DNA of 64,000 nt from Ascidia mentula (taxonomy: Eukaryota; Chordata; Ascidiacea; Phlebobranchia; Ascidiidae): assembly GCA_947561715.1 (NCBI GenBank), contig OX387197.1, forward strand, positions 2,609,001 to 2,673,000. The letters run 5' to 3'. Position 1 is the stretch's first letter, and each line of letters opens with the position of its first letter. The notes under the pieces are model-generated. The model had not been told where the DNA came from. It saw only the letters and a list, made by a program, of their open reading frames with translations, and did not search any database. Positions 51,225 through 62,200 of this stretch are shown here, one piece after another. The translations under genes and the position numbers were made by a program.

Positions 51225-52965
51225 ATGAATTCTGAGTCCGATTCTTCGGATGAAAGACACAAACATGTCAGTCCTGTCACCATGTCCATGCGTGTTAGCA
51301 GAAAGCAAAGGAAGAAAAGTGGCAAAAACATATTTTTAGCAATTATTAGCGAAATGTTTTACGTAAGTAGGCCTATGTGGTGGATGACTTTCTACAATAG
51401 TGATTTTTTGACTTTTTCAAATGTTTTTTTAGTGCATTGAGCTGATTACAGGTGTTGCATGGTACAGATATGGATTTTATAAATTTCATCGTGGGGTCTT
51501 TGGAAAAATTTTGGTATGTAAATGGTGTCAACATTCCAAACTTAATGCTTTTTTGTTAGTTAAAATGTTATTTGTGTTGTAGCGTTTTGTTTTAATTAAA
51601 TCTGTTAGCTCCTGCTACTTTCCTCTAAATTGTATATACTTGATTCCATGGAATCTTATTTAATGATTTTTATTATTGTTAAGCTCCCGTTTTTGTCATA
51701 AAGAAACTTATCTGGTAACATTCATAAATATGCTATGTCTGGTGAAAGCAAAACTTGGTAGAAACAACTGCCGTACATCACTTGATCTCACCTATAAAAA
51801 CAAACACTTTAATTATTGTTTTGTACTTGACTATTTTTTTTTGTATAAAACAGGCATTTGTGATGAGATTAAAAAAGCGGACTGCTACAGAACATTATGC
51901 ACCAGTAAGTTGAAATTCCAGTTTTGCGGCAATTTTGGATATTTTTCCACTACATATCCTTTTTTTAGATGAATATATGGCCATTTGTTACTCTTGTGCC
52001 CTGTCTACTGATCATATATAGGGTGGAGTACATCCAGGATTATTACATGGCTATTATGGTTAAAAATGCGGTATGAGTTTTTAATTATGTTAATAATTTA
52101 ATTGCAATAACCAGCTATTTGCTTGCAGGTATTTTATTTCAGCGCCTACCTGGTGTTTGTTTCTGTTTTTTCTTTTTGTTGGGCACTTCTGCAAAAAATC
52201 ATTGAAAAAGTTTTGGTTGATGAAAAGTTTCCTGTGAGTATAAAAATGTTATGGAATAAAACTGGTTGTTTAACTGTGATAAACTTTAAGTCAACAATTT
52301 TTAATGTTATAGATTAGTTCCTGATGTAAATGACAAATATCTGTGTTATATATGTTCTAATCTAACTTTAAAATCCATCCTCTTAGAAATCATTTTTGCA
52401 CAAAACAATCCGAAAGTGGAGAAAGAGTTTTTACAGAAAGTTTTGGCCAAATTGTTTAAAGAAAAAGTTTTTCGGAATATTTGATCTTCTTGCATAAGAA
52501 ATTGTCCCATTCCTTTTGAAATAGATCTGACCAATCTAACATAATTACACTGAAGCAAACGAGTCATACTAATCAGAACGTAATGACAATATTTGCACAG
52601 CTCTTAAATTTAATTTTTTTTGATGTGTCAGGAATTAAGTTATGACTTCAAAACAGAATAGTGGTCAGTCTAGCTTGGCTGTGATGCCAGTGAAATAAAC
52701 ACTAAAAATAGAAGCAAACCGCCTGTTTCAACCCAAAAAAATTAACATAATGTTTTTCAGTGAAACAACAGTTACCCCCCCTCCTTACACACTACTGCCC
52801 ACTGGTGGACTGAATGAACCTGAGGATGAGATATACAACAAGCAGGTGTTGGTAGTGGCAGACAAACCACCTTCGGTTGAAGTTCCATCTCAGGACGTAA
52901 AAACAGATGATCCCGCAGTTATTACCATTACTGATAAAACCAAAGGAAAAATTTCACTAAACTAG
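51225..52965 (+). CDS. Multi-pass membrane protein with PPxY tail, possibly LAPTM-like
   Basis: Exons 51225-51362, 51433-51513, 51854-51904, 51969-52070, 52129-52233 all join in phase 0 with GTAAGT/GTATGT/GTGAGT donors. A sixth, 52387-52439 (weak donor GTTTTG, phase 2), fits the last, 52761-52965 (TAG); the total is about 244 residues. If that donor is not used, the frame stops at 52497. The N-terminus is charged and Ser-rich (SESDSSDERH). Hydrophobic segments are near IFLAIISEMFYCIELITGV, IWPFVTLVPCLLIIY and VFYFSAYLVFVSVFSF. The tail has TPPPYTLLP, a PPxY ligand for WW domains of NEDD4-type ligases. Length, multi-pass layout and a PPxYxLP-like tail recall lysosomal LAPTM4/5, but the membrane segments do not match convincingly. 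Confidence 0.6.
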
Positions 52966-54278
52966 ACCATGAGATTATTGCACTGCTCGCTTCAAACTTT
53001 ATGCGCTTTTCAATGTTTCGTTGAAGTTATATCGTTTTTTTCCACGTGGGCGTTTCCACGATTTTTAAAAGGTGGGTTTGAATATTTTTAGGGAAATCCC
53101 CGTTTTTACCTTGTATGGTGATGTTAATGCAACACTGGTGTCTGTGCTGATCATCGCATATAAAAGATGAGTTGCTTAATTGCGTAAAAACAAAAGTCCA
53201 TGTTTTTTATTATGGCAACGCGTGCCTCATCGTGTATTTTGCTTTTACGTTGGGAGAAAAGGTTTGGATACGATTGAAACCAAATAGGAATTAAGTTGAC
53301 ACAATTTGTGTTCGGGGATATATACAAAGAAAATCTACGATCTCTGTGTGAATATCCGAGTGCCCTATTGGTTATTTCTGTTGGTCAAAGTTTGAAAAAA
53401 CGTGGTCTATTTTTCCAACGTGTTAACAACAAAAATATTATTGCACACTTGGGGAACTGCATACCATCCTAACAGCGAGGCATCTGGAACTCCGGATGTT
53501 TGTCCTTAGCAACGCAATGCTGTTTGTTTTCGATCTTCAACAGATACGCACGTGTTTTTTCAATGCTTGTTTGTGTTTATTGTGATGTTAACATTTTCCG
53601 TTGCACTTTAACTATCTACTGGGTAGTTCGGTTGATTCGCAGTCCAGTCGCATTTACCTGATGTGTTTCGTTTGTTTTATAATTTCTGGTACTAATTTCA
53701 TTGTTATATCCACATTGAACAGACCATATGCAATATTTTTAGAGGTAAAATTAATTTTCTAAGCCCATCTATGTAACTTTCTTTGTCACGTGATTGCTCT
53801 GTTGTTTTATCAAGTGCACTTTCCAAAATCAAATCTACCATAGAAATGTTACCTAATTTTTAGAGGTAAAATTAATTTTCTAAGCCCATCTATGTAACTT
53901 TCTTTGTCACGTGATTGCTCTGTTGTTTTATCAATTGCACTTTCCAAAATCAAATCTACCATAGAAATGTTACCTAACTTCCCTCTGTTAAAACCCTCAA
54001 ATTATATTTGTGTACCATGTATTGATGGTGTGTGACGTGACAAACTTTCACATGAAACTAAATCGCACAACAATCCTGATTATGTGTATGTTGGCTAAAT
54101 AAACAAATGAAAAGTGTCAATCAATGGATATATACGAGAATAAACGAGCTAATTAGATAAATACCGTGTTCTTTTTTTCTATATATTCAACGTAATTAAT
54201 GCGTTTTCTTGGGTGAAACACAATTTTCCTCCCGATTCTTGTAATTCTAAAAAAAAAGGAACCGTGAAACACAAGTTC
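52966..54278. other. Intergenic with a tandem duplication
   Basis: No coding exon is seen. The only structure is the tandem pair at 53740-53981. Confidence 0.5.
53740..53981. repeat. Tandem duplication, two copies of 121 bp
   Basis: The segment starting TAGAGGTAAAATTAATTTTC at 53740 repeats at 53861 with almost no change (one clear difference, CAAGTGC versus CAATTGC). The near-identity points to a recent event. Confidence 0.95.
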
Positions 54279-54568
54279 TTACTTGACATATACGTAGTCG
54301 AGTTCACGGTCTCCCCTTCCGTTGCGACAGCTTTTGGAGGATCCGTACTTCTTGTACGTCAATAAAGCGTATTTGGCTCCAGCGCACCAACCACCATTCT
54401 GCACAGCAATGATCTTGTAGTTCCGGGCGAAGGCGGCATCAACGCACTTCTTGACTGCGTCTTTTCTGGTGTTGTATGGGTCGGTACCCAAAACCTTCTC
54501 CAACCTCTCCAGTGTGGGAAGAACCCGGGTCGAAGTGTCCTTCCAGCATCCGTGGTGACGTAGTCTCA
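54279..54568 (-). CDS. Terminal exon of a secreted lectin-like (Cys-rich, NGGWC motif) protein
   Basis: The minus-strand exon has an acceptor CATTGGCAG and ends YVYVK-TAA. It encodes a single Cys-rich domain: HHGCWKDTSTR...LPTLE, DAVKKCVDAA, YKIIAVQNGGWC, LTYKKYGSSKSC. This pattern recurs in marine invertebrate secreted and WSC/PAN-like carbohydrate-binding proteins; exact function is not known to me. Upstream exons and a signal peptide were not found; the sequence before it is occupied by a plus-strand copy of the same domain. Confidence 0.6.
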
Positions 54569-54813
54569 CTGCCAATGTCGTTACGTCACGATTTTATTTC
54601 CTCGCAATATTCGTAGGTCAGGCAAACAAAACGACTCGTATTTGTGAATATCAAATGTGTAAGGTTTCCATGTTGAACAACCGTGTTCGCAAATTCCAAG
54701 CAAACGTTCGCACGAAGCCAATGCATTTACTACATATGTTCAGGATATTGACTATTGCATTGCATTTATTCGTTGCTCTGTGAACAACTACATCTACCCG
54801 TTCCTCTTTCAAG

Positions 54814-55338
54814 TTACCTACAACAATTTGGGGTGTTGGATGGACAACTATGACCACGCTATCACCATACACGAAGGGAAACACAGCATTTTGGATGGAA
54901 GTTATTCATCCAGGGACAACCCTATCGCTAAATGTGCAAAAGTAGCTTACGAATCTGGCTACGAAGTATTCGCAGTGCAGGTAAAATTCAACATGGCTTT
55001 TCTTGTTTGACGAAATTGTTAACCTTGAGGAACTCGAAGGTCTAAACATCTGTATTTTTTAATTTGAAATTTTCGAGGCAGTGTCCAAGAATCGCCTTTA
55101 GCGCGACCACGCGTTTCGGCCTGCATTTAGGTTGTTTTCCCATAATTTTGAACCTGTGGGAATGCAGATTCCTGTGTTACGAATTAGGCACATTTTCATC
55201 TACAAGGTCTGCCATGCCGATTGTTATCTATGTTTTTGTATTTGTATTTCCAATTTTTTTGTTTTCGGATGTACTTTAATTTACTTATTTATATTTGCGA
55301 GAATGGCGGCCAATGCGCCGGAAACTCTTCTGCGAGAA
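54814..55338 (+). pseudogene. Partial lectin-like domain, plus-strand copy
   Basis: Exons 54814-54980 and 55302-55338 encode LGCWMDNYDHA, IAKCAKVAYESGYEVFAVQ and NGGQCAGNSSAR, the same domain as the minus-strand exon at 54279. The conserved Trp of NGGWC is Gln here. The second half (TYxKYG...C) was not found downstream; instead a kelch exon fragment and dispersed repeats follow. No start codon or signal peptide is evident. It may be a decayed gene or one exon pair of a gene with undetected parts. Confidence 0.45.
55140..55290 (+). repeat. Dispersed repeat, copy A (3' part)
   Basis: TCTGCCATGCCGATTGTT and TTTTCGGATGTACTTTAATT match the second half of the repeat at 63826-63990. Confidence 0.6.
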
Positions 55339-55425
55339 GTGAGTGCTGGATGAAGAATGCTGATTTGTGTGAAGCTCGTAAGAATGCTGCATCTGCTGTT
55401 GTCGGAGGTCAGTTGCTATGATTGT
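55339..55425 (+). pseudogene. Duplicated fragment of a kelch exon
   Basis: About 87 bases match 61292-61378, the end of the second kelch exon plus its donor and intron start. Both share TGCTGATTTGTGTGA, GCTGCATCTGCTGTTGTCGG and GTTGCTATGATTGTACAAAA. It is a segmental copy of part of the kinase-kelch gene. Confidence 0.8.
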
Positions 55426-55570
55426 ACAAAATTTTGTTGTCCAAACAGGTGTAGGCGAAAAATACAATCTTTTTTTTTTGTGGAACAGGTGTTGGCAGAT
55501 TTTCATTAGCATTCCTCTGCAAGCTCAGCCGTGCCGATTGTTATCTATGTTTTTTGGGGGGTGTTTTGCA
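55426..55570 (+). repeat. Dispersed repeat, copy B (5' part)
   Basis: TTGTTGTCCAAACAGGTGTA, GGCGAAAAATACAAT, TGTGGAACAGGTGTTGGCAG and ATTCCTCTGCAAGCTC all recur at 63826-63920. Confidence 0.75.
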
Positions 55571-55611
55571 TCTCTTTGCCAAGTATTGAATGGAAAAACT
55601 ATTTTAATGAG

Positions 55612-55663
55612 AGCTGCAGACAGGGTGTACACACTGTTTCGACCAGGTCTCATCAGTGCAGCT
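55612..55663 (-). ncRNA. Hammerhead ribozyme, type I layout, intact core
   Basis: Read on the minus strand: stem I AGCTGCA pairs with TGCAGCT (7 of 7). CTGATGA lies at 55656-55650, stem II GACC/GGTC comes next, then GAAAC at 55640-55636. Stem III opens with CAG/CTG around TGTGTACACC, and the cleavage triplet GTC lies at 55621-55619. All invariant core bases of the family are present. Self-cleavage is inferred from family knowledge; it is not demonstrated here. Confidence 0.82.
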
Positions 55664-56201
55664 GTTGCATGTGGCACTGCAATAGGTTTTGCACAAGCAG
55701 GAACACAGATTTTGCTCACTTATTATAAACATAATTTGACATGAAAAATGTGTGTTTGTTAAAATTGTGCTTTCCGATTTAGAAACTATTTTCCATCAGA
55801 AATACAAAATTAGTAAAATGTGAACATTAGAAATATGTACGACTGATTTTTCTTTTGAAAGAATTGCTTGGCTCGTGTTTTCCAAATTTCAAATACACAG
55901 AATTGTGTCTCTTTTCACTTCTATGTTTTTGAATACTGCACGTATTTTGTGTTGACAATAGTATGGAAGGTTTTGCCAGTGTACGGTTACAGTTCCAAGT
56001 AAATGATTAACCATCAAATAAAACCGTAGCAGTTTGAGACCGACTCGTGACAGTCTGCAAACAATCAAAGGTCTTGTAACTAGATTAGCCCAAACTTCCT
56101 TGTTTAGTTTTGCTTCACTCAGGGCTCAGCATTTAACTTGCACAGTTTTGGAAAATGAAGAATAAAAGCAATTTTAGTTTGTGTTGCTGGTGAAAAATTG
56201 A
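55664..56201. other. Intergenic upstream of kinase-kelch gene
   Basis: No exon is seen. It is probable promoter and 5' UTR sequence for the gene starting at 56202. Confidence 0.4.
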
Positions 56202-59200
56202 ATGATGGCGTTTGCTTCATCTGTTGTTGACCCACAAGGATTAGATGTTGTAAGTATAACACAGCTGTACGCATTGAATGTTGTATAATGAATTGTTATA
56301 TTTTTGGCTAAAAAAGTATTGCATTATTTAGTTTTAAAAGTGTTTTTTTTCTAGCTGAGAGAGTTCAAAGCTGAAAATATCTTTTGTGACATCAAGCAAG
56401 GTGTAATCGGTCAAGGTAGCTACGGTCGAGTTTTCCTTGGAAAACATGAAAAAGTTGGGTTTCTTGCTGTCAAGTGCTTGAAAGTCACTGGTGGAGAACA
56501 TGAACAACACCTGTTTGAAAAAACGTAAGATTAGGGTTATTGACGAATATTTGTAGCAGTTAGATCAGCATCTTATTTATACATTTTGTAGATTCAGACG
56601 TGAATACCAAAATTTACTGCAATCTCGCCATGACAACATATCAACTGTTCATGGATACACCAAGTGGCCAGGAGCAATTGGGATTGTAATGCAATTCTAT
56701 GGAGGTGGAAGTTTAAGAATTCTAATCCTGGATCAAGATATTGAACTTGGACTTGGTTTAATTCTTCGCATGGCAACTGAAATAGCATCAGGAGTTGCCT
56801 ACATTCACAACTGTGGAATCAACAAGCGATTGGTTCACTTAGATTTGAAGCCAGAAAATATTTTCATGACACTTGACTTGCACTGCGTAATTGGTGACTT
56901 TGGATGTGCCCGGTTGGTCCAACTGACGTCAGGATCAACAACTCAACTGCCAGGTCAATCAAAATCACAGGGATTGACACTTTACTATGCAGCACCAGAA
57001 AGGCTTCTTCAATATGCAAGACCTAAAAAAGAACAGGATGCTTACAGCTGTGGTATCATCTATTTTCAGATGCTAAGTCGTGAACAACCATACCAGTCAG
57101 AACAAGAGTTCTGGCGCAAGCTTGAGAGGAGTCTACGACCGGACTGTGAAGCAATACAAAGCCTAAGAGAGCAAAGCAATGCAAACAACAGAGAAATAGT
57201 TGATTTGATGGAAAGAGTGATGATCAGATGTTGGGATCAAGATCCAAATCAACGACCAGACATGGTCCACATTCGGGATGAATTTCAACAACTTCTTTCC
57301 AAACAAGATCCCAGAGTAATTTTGCTGCAGGTAGCAAATGCTGCAAGGAACATGCATATTGTGGACCCAACAGCAACCCACAATCCAACTGTTCCACTCA
57401 GCCAGTTTTCAACACAGACATGGAAATTTCATGGTAGCATTTTGTTTGTTAGTTTCATGATTTCAAGTTTGTTTTGTATCGTACTTCCACAATAGTGTTT
57501 ATGTACAATGGAACTTATATATTGATATGCATGCTTTATATCTTTTGTTTGTGTAATAGTTGAGGGTTTTTGTTTGTAGATGTTGGACCTGAAATTAAAC
57601 AACCAGTTGAGGTCAACATCCAACAAATTGAAGATCAATCACCACAAATACAAGGTAAGTAATTTGTGTTAAACAGTTTTGGTTGAATGCTAGGATTTGT
57701 TGGTTGTGTTAGATCCAGGTGGTTTAAGTTTGTGTCAGTCAGAGGCTGTAATCCTTTTTCGTTGCAAGCTGCCAGCCCGGACGCATCAAAATTTCGCTGA
57801 GATCTGCAGGATTTAAAGAGAATGCATTTTAATTTCAAACAGTATTTGAATCAAGCTGATTTTTGAAAAGATAATCAGTGTTCTTGCCTTGCCAGCATTT
57901 GTTACACGTACCCTGTCAAGGTCGTTGTGTCAGAAATTGAAATAAAGCCTATATCACCTATGCTGGAATTGCAAATTTTGCGGCTTTGCTACTTACCAAA
58001 ACAAATTTGATGTAAACTACACTGTTTTCAGATGAAGCAATTGCTGATGTTGCCCAGATGCAAATACACCAGACACAGCCCAGACCATCACATAATAGAG
58101 GTTTTGTAACCATACATGACATATTCTGCCAACTAATGCTAAAACTAAAGTCCAACTGCTTCTTATGGTGTTATGAATTAGAATATAATATAATACTATT
58201 AACTACCATATATTAATACTTGTATGTTTAAATTAATAATGCTTTAATACAATGCATTTAACTGGATATATTTGTCTCCAGGTGCAAACAGAAGACCTGC
58301 AAGTCATGCTACACCCCAAATCCCACCCAGTGAAGAAAACCTTCCAGTGGATGATGACTTGCCCAACCCATCATCTGGAAGAACTGCAATAGGTGTTGGA
58401 CTTGAAAGTAATCAACCACTACATGACAACATTCATCGAAGTGAAAGAGAACAGGAATCACCACAAGTACAAGGCAAGTGATTGGGTACAGACTTGTGTT
58501 TTTTCTAGACCCCTCAGCTTATTTCAGTCTCAGCACAACTACATACCTACTCATAGAAAATGCAAAATCAAAATGAGAATATTCCAACAGATTCAATTTA
58601 TTTAATGCCTCAAAATAAGATTGTGATGGAAGGTTGAAACCATTGTTGTTGACTGCGTAGTAGTTTTATTTTATGATTAACATGAGTTACATGACATAAT
58701 TATACATGGCAAGGGAGTCTCTTTGTTCAATATTTTGGACCACCTCCACATCAACACTGCTTATTAAACCCTTTTATCGGTTTAATCATGCAGTCTTATA
58801 ACTGAAGAAAAACAAAATAGTGTTGCTTTTTGCTATAATCTGCGTTAAAATGGGTGAAGCAAAATACACGCCAAATAACGAATAGCGTTCTCACAAACTT
58901 ACTCGAAACCTTCACAGACTTAATTGCATCCGCCAACTACGAATTGAGATAAATTTTTTATTCAGTTGTAATTTAAAACCTTTGAATGCTGTTGTCATTT
59001 ACTAGAAGGTTTCAACATTAAATTAAAGGGTTTAAAAATGTCATTTAGAAATCAGGATTAAATGTCTATTTACAAAATTTAAATACAGCAAATAGAAGAT
59101 CTACAAGTCATGCTACACCTGAAGTCCCACCCAGTGGAAGAAACCATCCAATACGTGAATTTTTCTTCACCTCAAAAGGGAGAAGTAAAAAGGGTAATTT

Positions 59201-62200
59201 GCATTTTTTAATTGTGTGGCATTGTAAACATTGAGCATTGCAGCATGATAGAATCAATACCAACATGTGAAGTAATTTACTACAAAATGTTAGTTTGGTG
59301 TTTGTGTAAGAGAGCCCCATATCCTTTTTTGCAGCTACTTTGCAAAGTTTTATGAAATGATTGTCTGAAGTACATTTCCTAAATACACTACAGAAAGCAT
59401 GATTGGACTTATATTCACCTAATTATAGTGATTTAGTCTTGATCTTTGCTACAAGCTATCGTGTACAGAAATGACCCCAATATCACATGACATCAGCTGT
59501 CTAAATCAATACAGCAAACATAAAATGATCGCAGGCTGATTGGTTGATATGAATTGATTTAAATATCTGATTACAAGCTATATCGAGCTAATTTCTTAAC
59601 ATGTTAGCTTGCTTGCAAAGACCACAAAAGTTTCAAACAGCTTTTACGAACTGAAATTTCTGTAAATTATGTACCTATGAATTTCTTTTTCACACCAGAG
59701 AAACTGAGACCTGTTACCAACCCTCTGTCACCACCTAGTGGCAGAAACCTGAGAGTAGATTATTCCACACCCCTCTCATCACATCAACAACCAGGTAAAA
59801 TACAACAGGTGTTAACAAAGTATTTCTTTGTGAAAAAAAAAATCGAATAGAAACTGGTACCCAGAATGTCAAATTTAAAATATTCTTTTGTTTATGTCGA
59901 AGCAAATATCAAGTTTTTGTGATGCTTGGTATACAGGTGAAAGTTTTAGAACTGCAGAAGGTTCAAGTGATGTCACAAAGCCCAAACTTCTGTTTGGTAA
60001 GAATATTTAAAATGGTTTGTAGTTTATCAAACTACTTGCATTTGTAAACATTCAACACAGAAGTATGAAGTTCTACTTCTCCCTGTTTGGTATTTCTGTA
60101 TTGCATCAAGGTTGATGGATAAATTTCATGATTAATTATGTTTGTTATCTACTATATTTTAACACTTGTTGATATGCAGTGATGGTTCATTTATTTATAA
60201 CCACATTAACACACATTTTGTGCTTACTATGTGTACTTTTGATGAGAAAGAACTGTGTTTCCTCACATGTGGATATGTATGTGATAATGTATTGACAGGT
60301 GAAAGAAATAACTCCGAATCTCCAAGTGAAGCAAGATCTGAAAGCTCAACAAGTGATAGAAATCCTCCAACAAACCATTTCCTGCCCCGCTCATCACATC
60401 AAGAACCAAGCAGAAGAAACAGGGGTAACATATTAAAAATATGTTGTTTTCTGTTTTGGTGAAAAGGTAAATGTATCAATATTCTGTAACTTCCAGGCCA
60501 GCCTCTTAGCATATGATCTGCCTGTTCTTTTTTTGTTTTTGAAGGTTATTAGTATTTGTATTTAAAGCTTCTGTGGTCAGCAGTGCACTCAGTATTTCTA
60601 TTAAAGTGAGTTTGAGGAATTATTACTCTTATGGGGCCTTAACTAGGGCAGTCTTTTTTACTAACATTAAAATTCATACTATTTAAACTTGTTATAGATT
60701 CATCAGGATTTCTTGTTATTGGTGGTTGCAATTCAGATAGAGATTGTGTGAAATGGAATGTTACCACAAAACAACATCAACATTTACCGGTTAGTTGCAT
60801 TCGAGATTTTGCCATGCGAATTGGTTGTTACCGTCAGTTTCCTAGGGCATAGTCAACAAATAGTCAAACTCTGCATTTTTTTTGTAATGTATAAAACATT
60901 GAACGCAAGTATGGCAAATCACAAATAGAAAAACAACAAATAGAAGCATGAGACATCATCGTACTCTGCACTACAACCATAACATTGGGCTGTGCAGTCT
61001 TAGTCTGTTTTCATGGTGTAGCTCAGGTGTTCAACCTCCCACTGTGAACCAATTAGTGATGCTGTTCCAAACTCACACTATCTCACACTCCATAGGCGAC
61101 TAGTTTTCATTTTTCCTGTATGACGTCATAATTTGTTTGTTATAGTACAACAGGTTAATAGATCCACAATTTTATTTGTAGAAACTGAAAACAGCAAGAA
61201 AATGCTCAACTTCAGCCAAAGTTGAAAACACAGTTTATGTACTGGGTGGAGACGGTCCAACAAAAAGTTGTGAGATGATGAATTTGGAGAGAAGTGATCG
61301 CTGGATGAAATTTGCTGATTTGTGTGAGGGTCGAGTGTTTGCTGCATCTGCTGTTGTCGGAGGTCGGTTGCTATGATTGTACAAAAGATTTTTAAATCAA
61401 AATTTAAATACCTTCAGAACACAGCAGTAAATATAACATATTATTAATAAGGTGGTACAATATAATTTGGCCATTACATGCCCCTCACAACCAGAAGAAT
61501 TAGGTTTGATTGGCAGAGGTTGTCATCAGGACTTCCTAAAGTTTTTTTTTGGTCAGCCACCCCATCTTTTGCAAACATGCCAGTTCATAACTGTCAGAGT
61601 TATATTTATTCAACAGAATAAAATCTGTGCACCTTATTAAGTGGGTGGTACTTTGTTATGCTACAGACATATTTGTTAATGACAATAGCAAAAGTTGCAT
61701 AAGAACCAAGTTTTAATGTTACCCAATTTTTTGATTGACAATTCCATGTTACAGAGAAACTTTACCTTTCCGGGGGTGTTGGTGGAGATCGCAAACCATT
61801 TTCATCCTACCTGATTTATAACATAGAAGAAGGCAGATGGAGAATTGGTGCCAACATGTTACAACCAAGATATGCACATGGAATGTGTTCAATTGACAGT
61901 AAGAATATGTTTTAAATCTTTCAAAACTTATGAAGGCTTTCGCTTTTCTTGACAATGCAAGGCAACAATGTAAAATTCGCTTTAAACTTCAGACTCCCTA
62001 CAATACTCACTCACTTATTACCATGGACTCGCAAATCTGTATTTTTAGTGATGACGTCATATGCACGAGTTTTCATTTCGTTTCGTGTAAAATGAGCAAA
62101 AAATCTTGTTTTATTAAATTAAACTCTTGTTAAAAATATTTATTTGCGTGCTTACTGAGTTCGTGAATATTAACCTTAAATAAAACTGTATCTTGTTTGT

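Noticed and set aside
54721-54783. Signal-peptide-like MFRILTIALHLFVAL before the plus lectin exon
   Set aside because: The only nearby donor leaves two bases while the exon at 54814 needs one, and the intron would be about 34 bases.
61013-61060. GTAGCTCAGGTG...GTTCAACCTCC as a tRNA
   Set aside because: Box-like words occur but no acceptor, D or anticodon arms form; at most a SINE relic.
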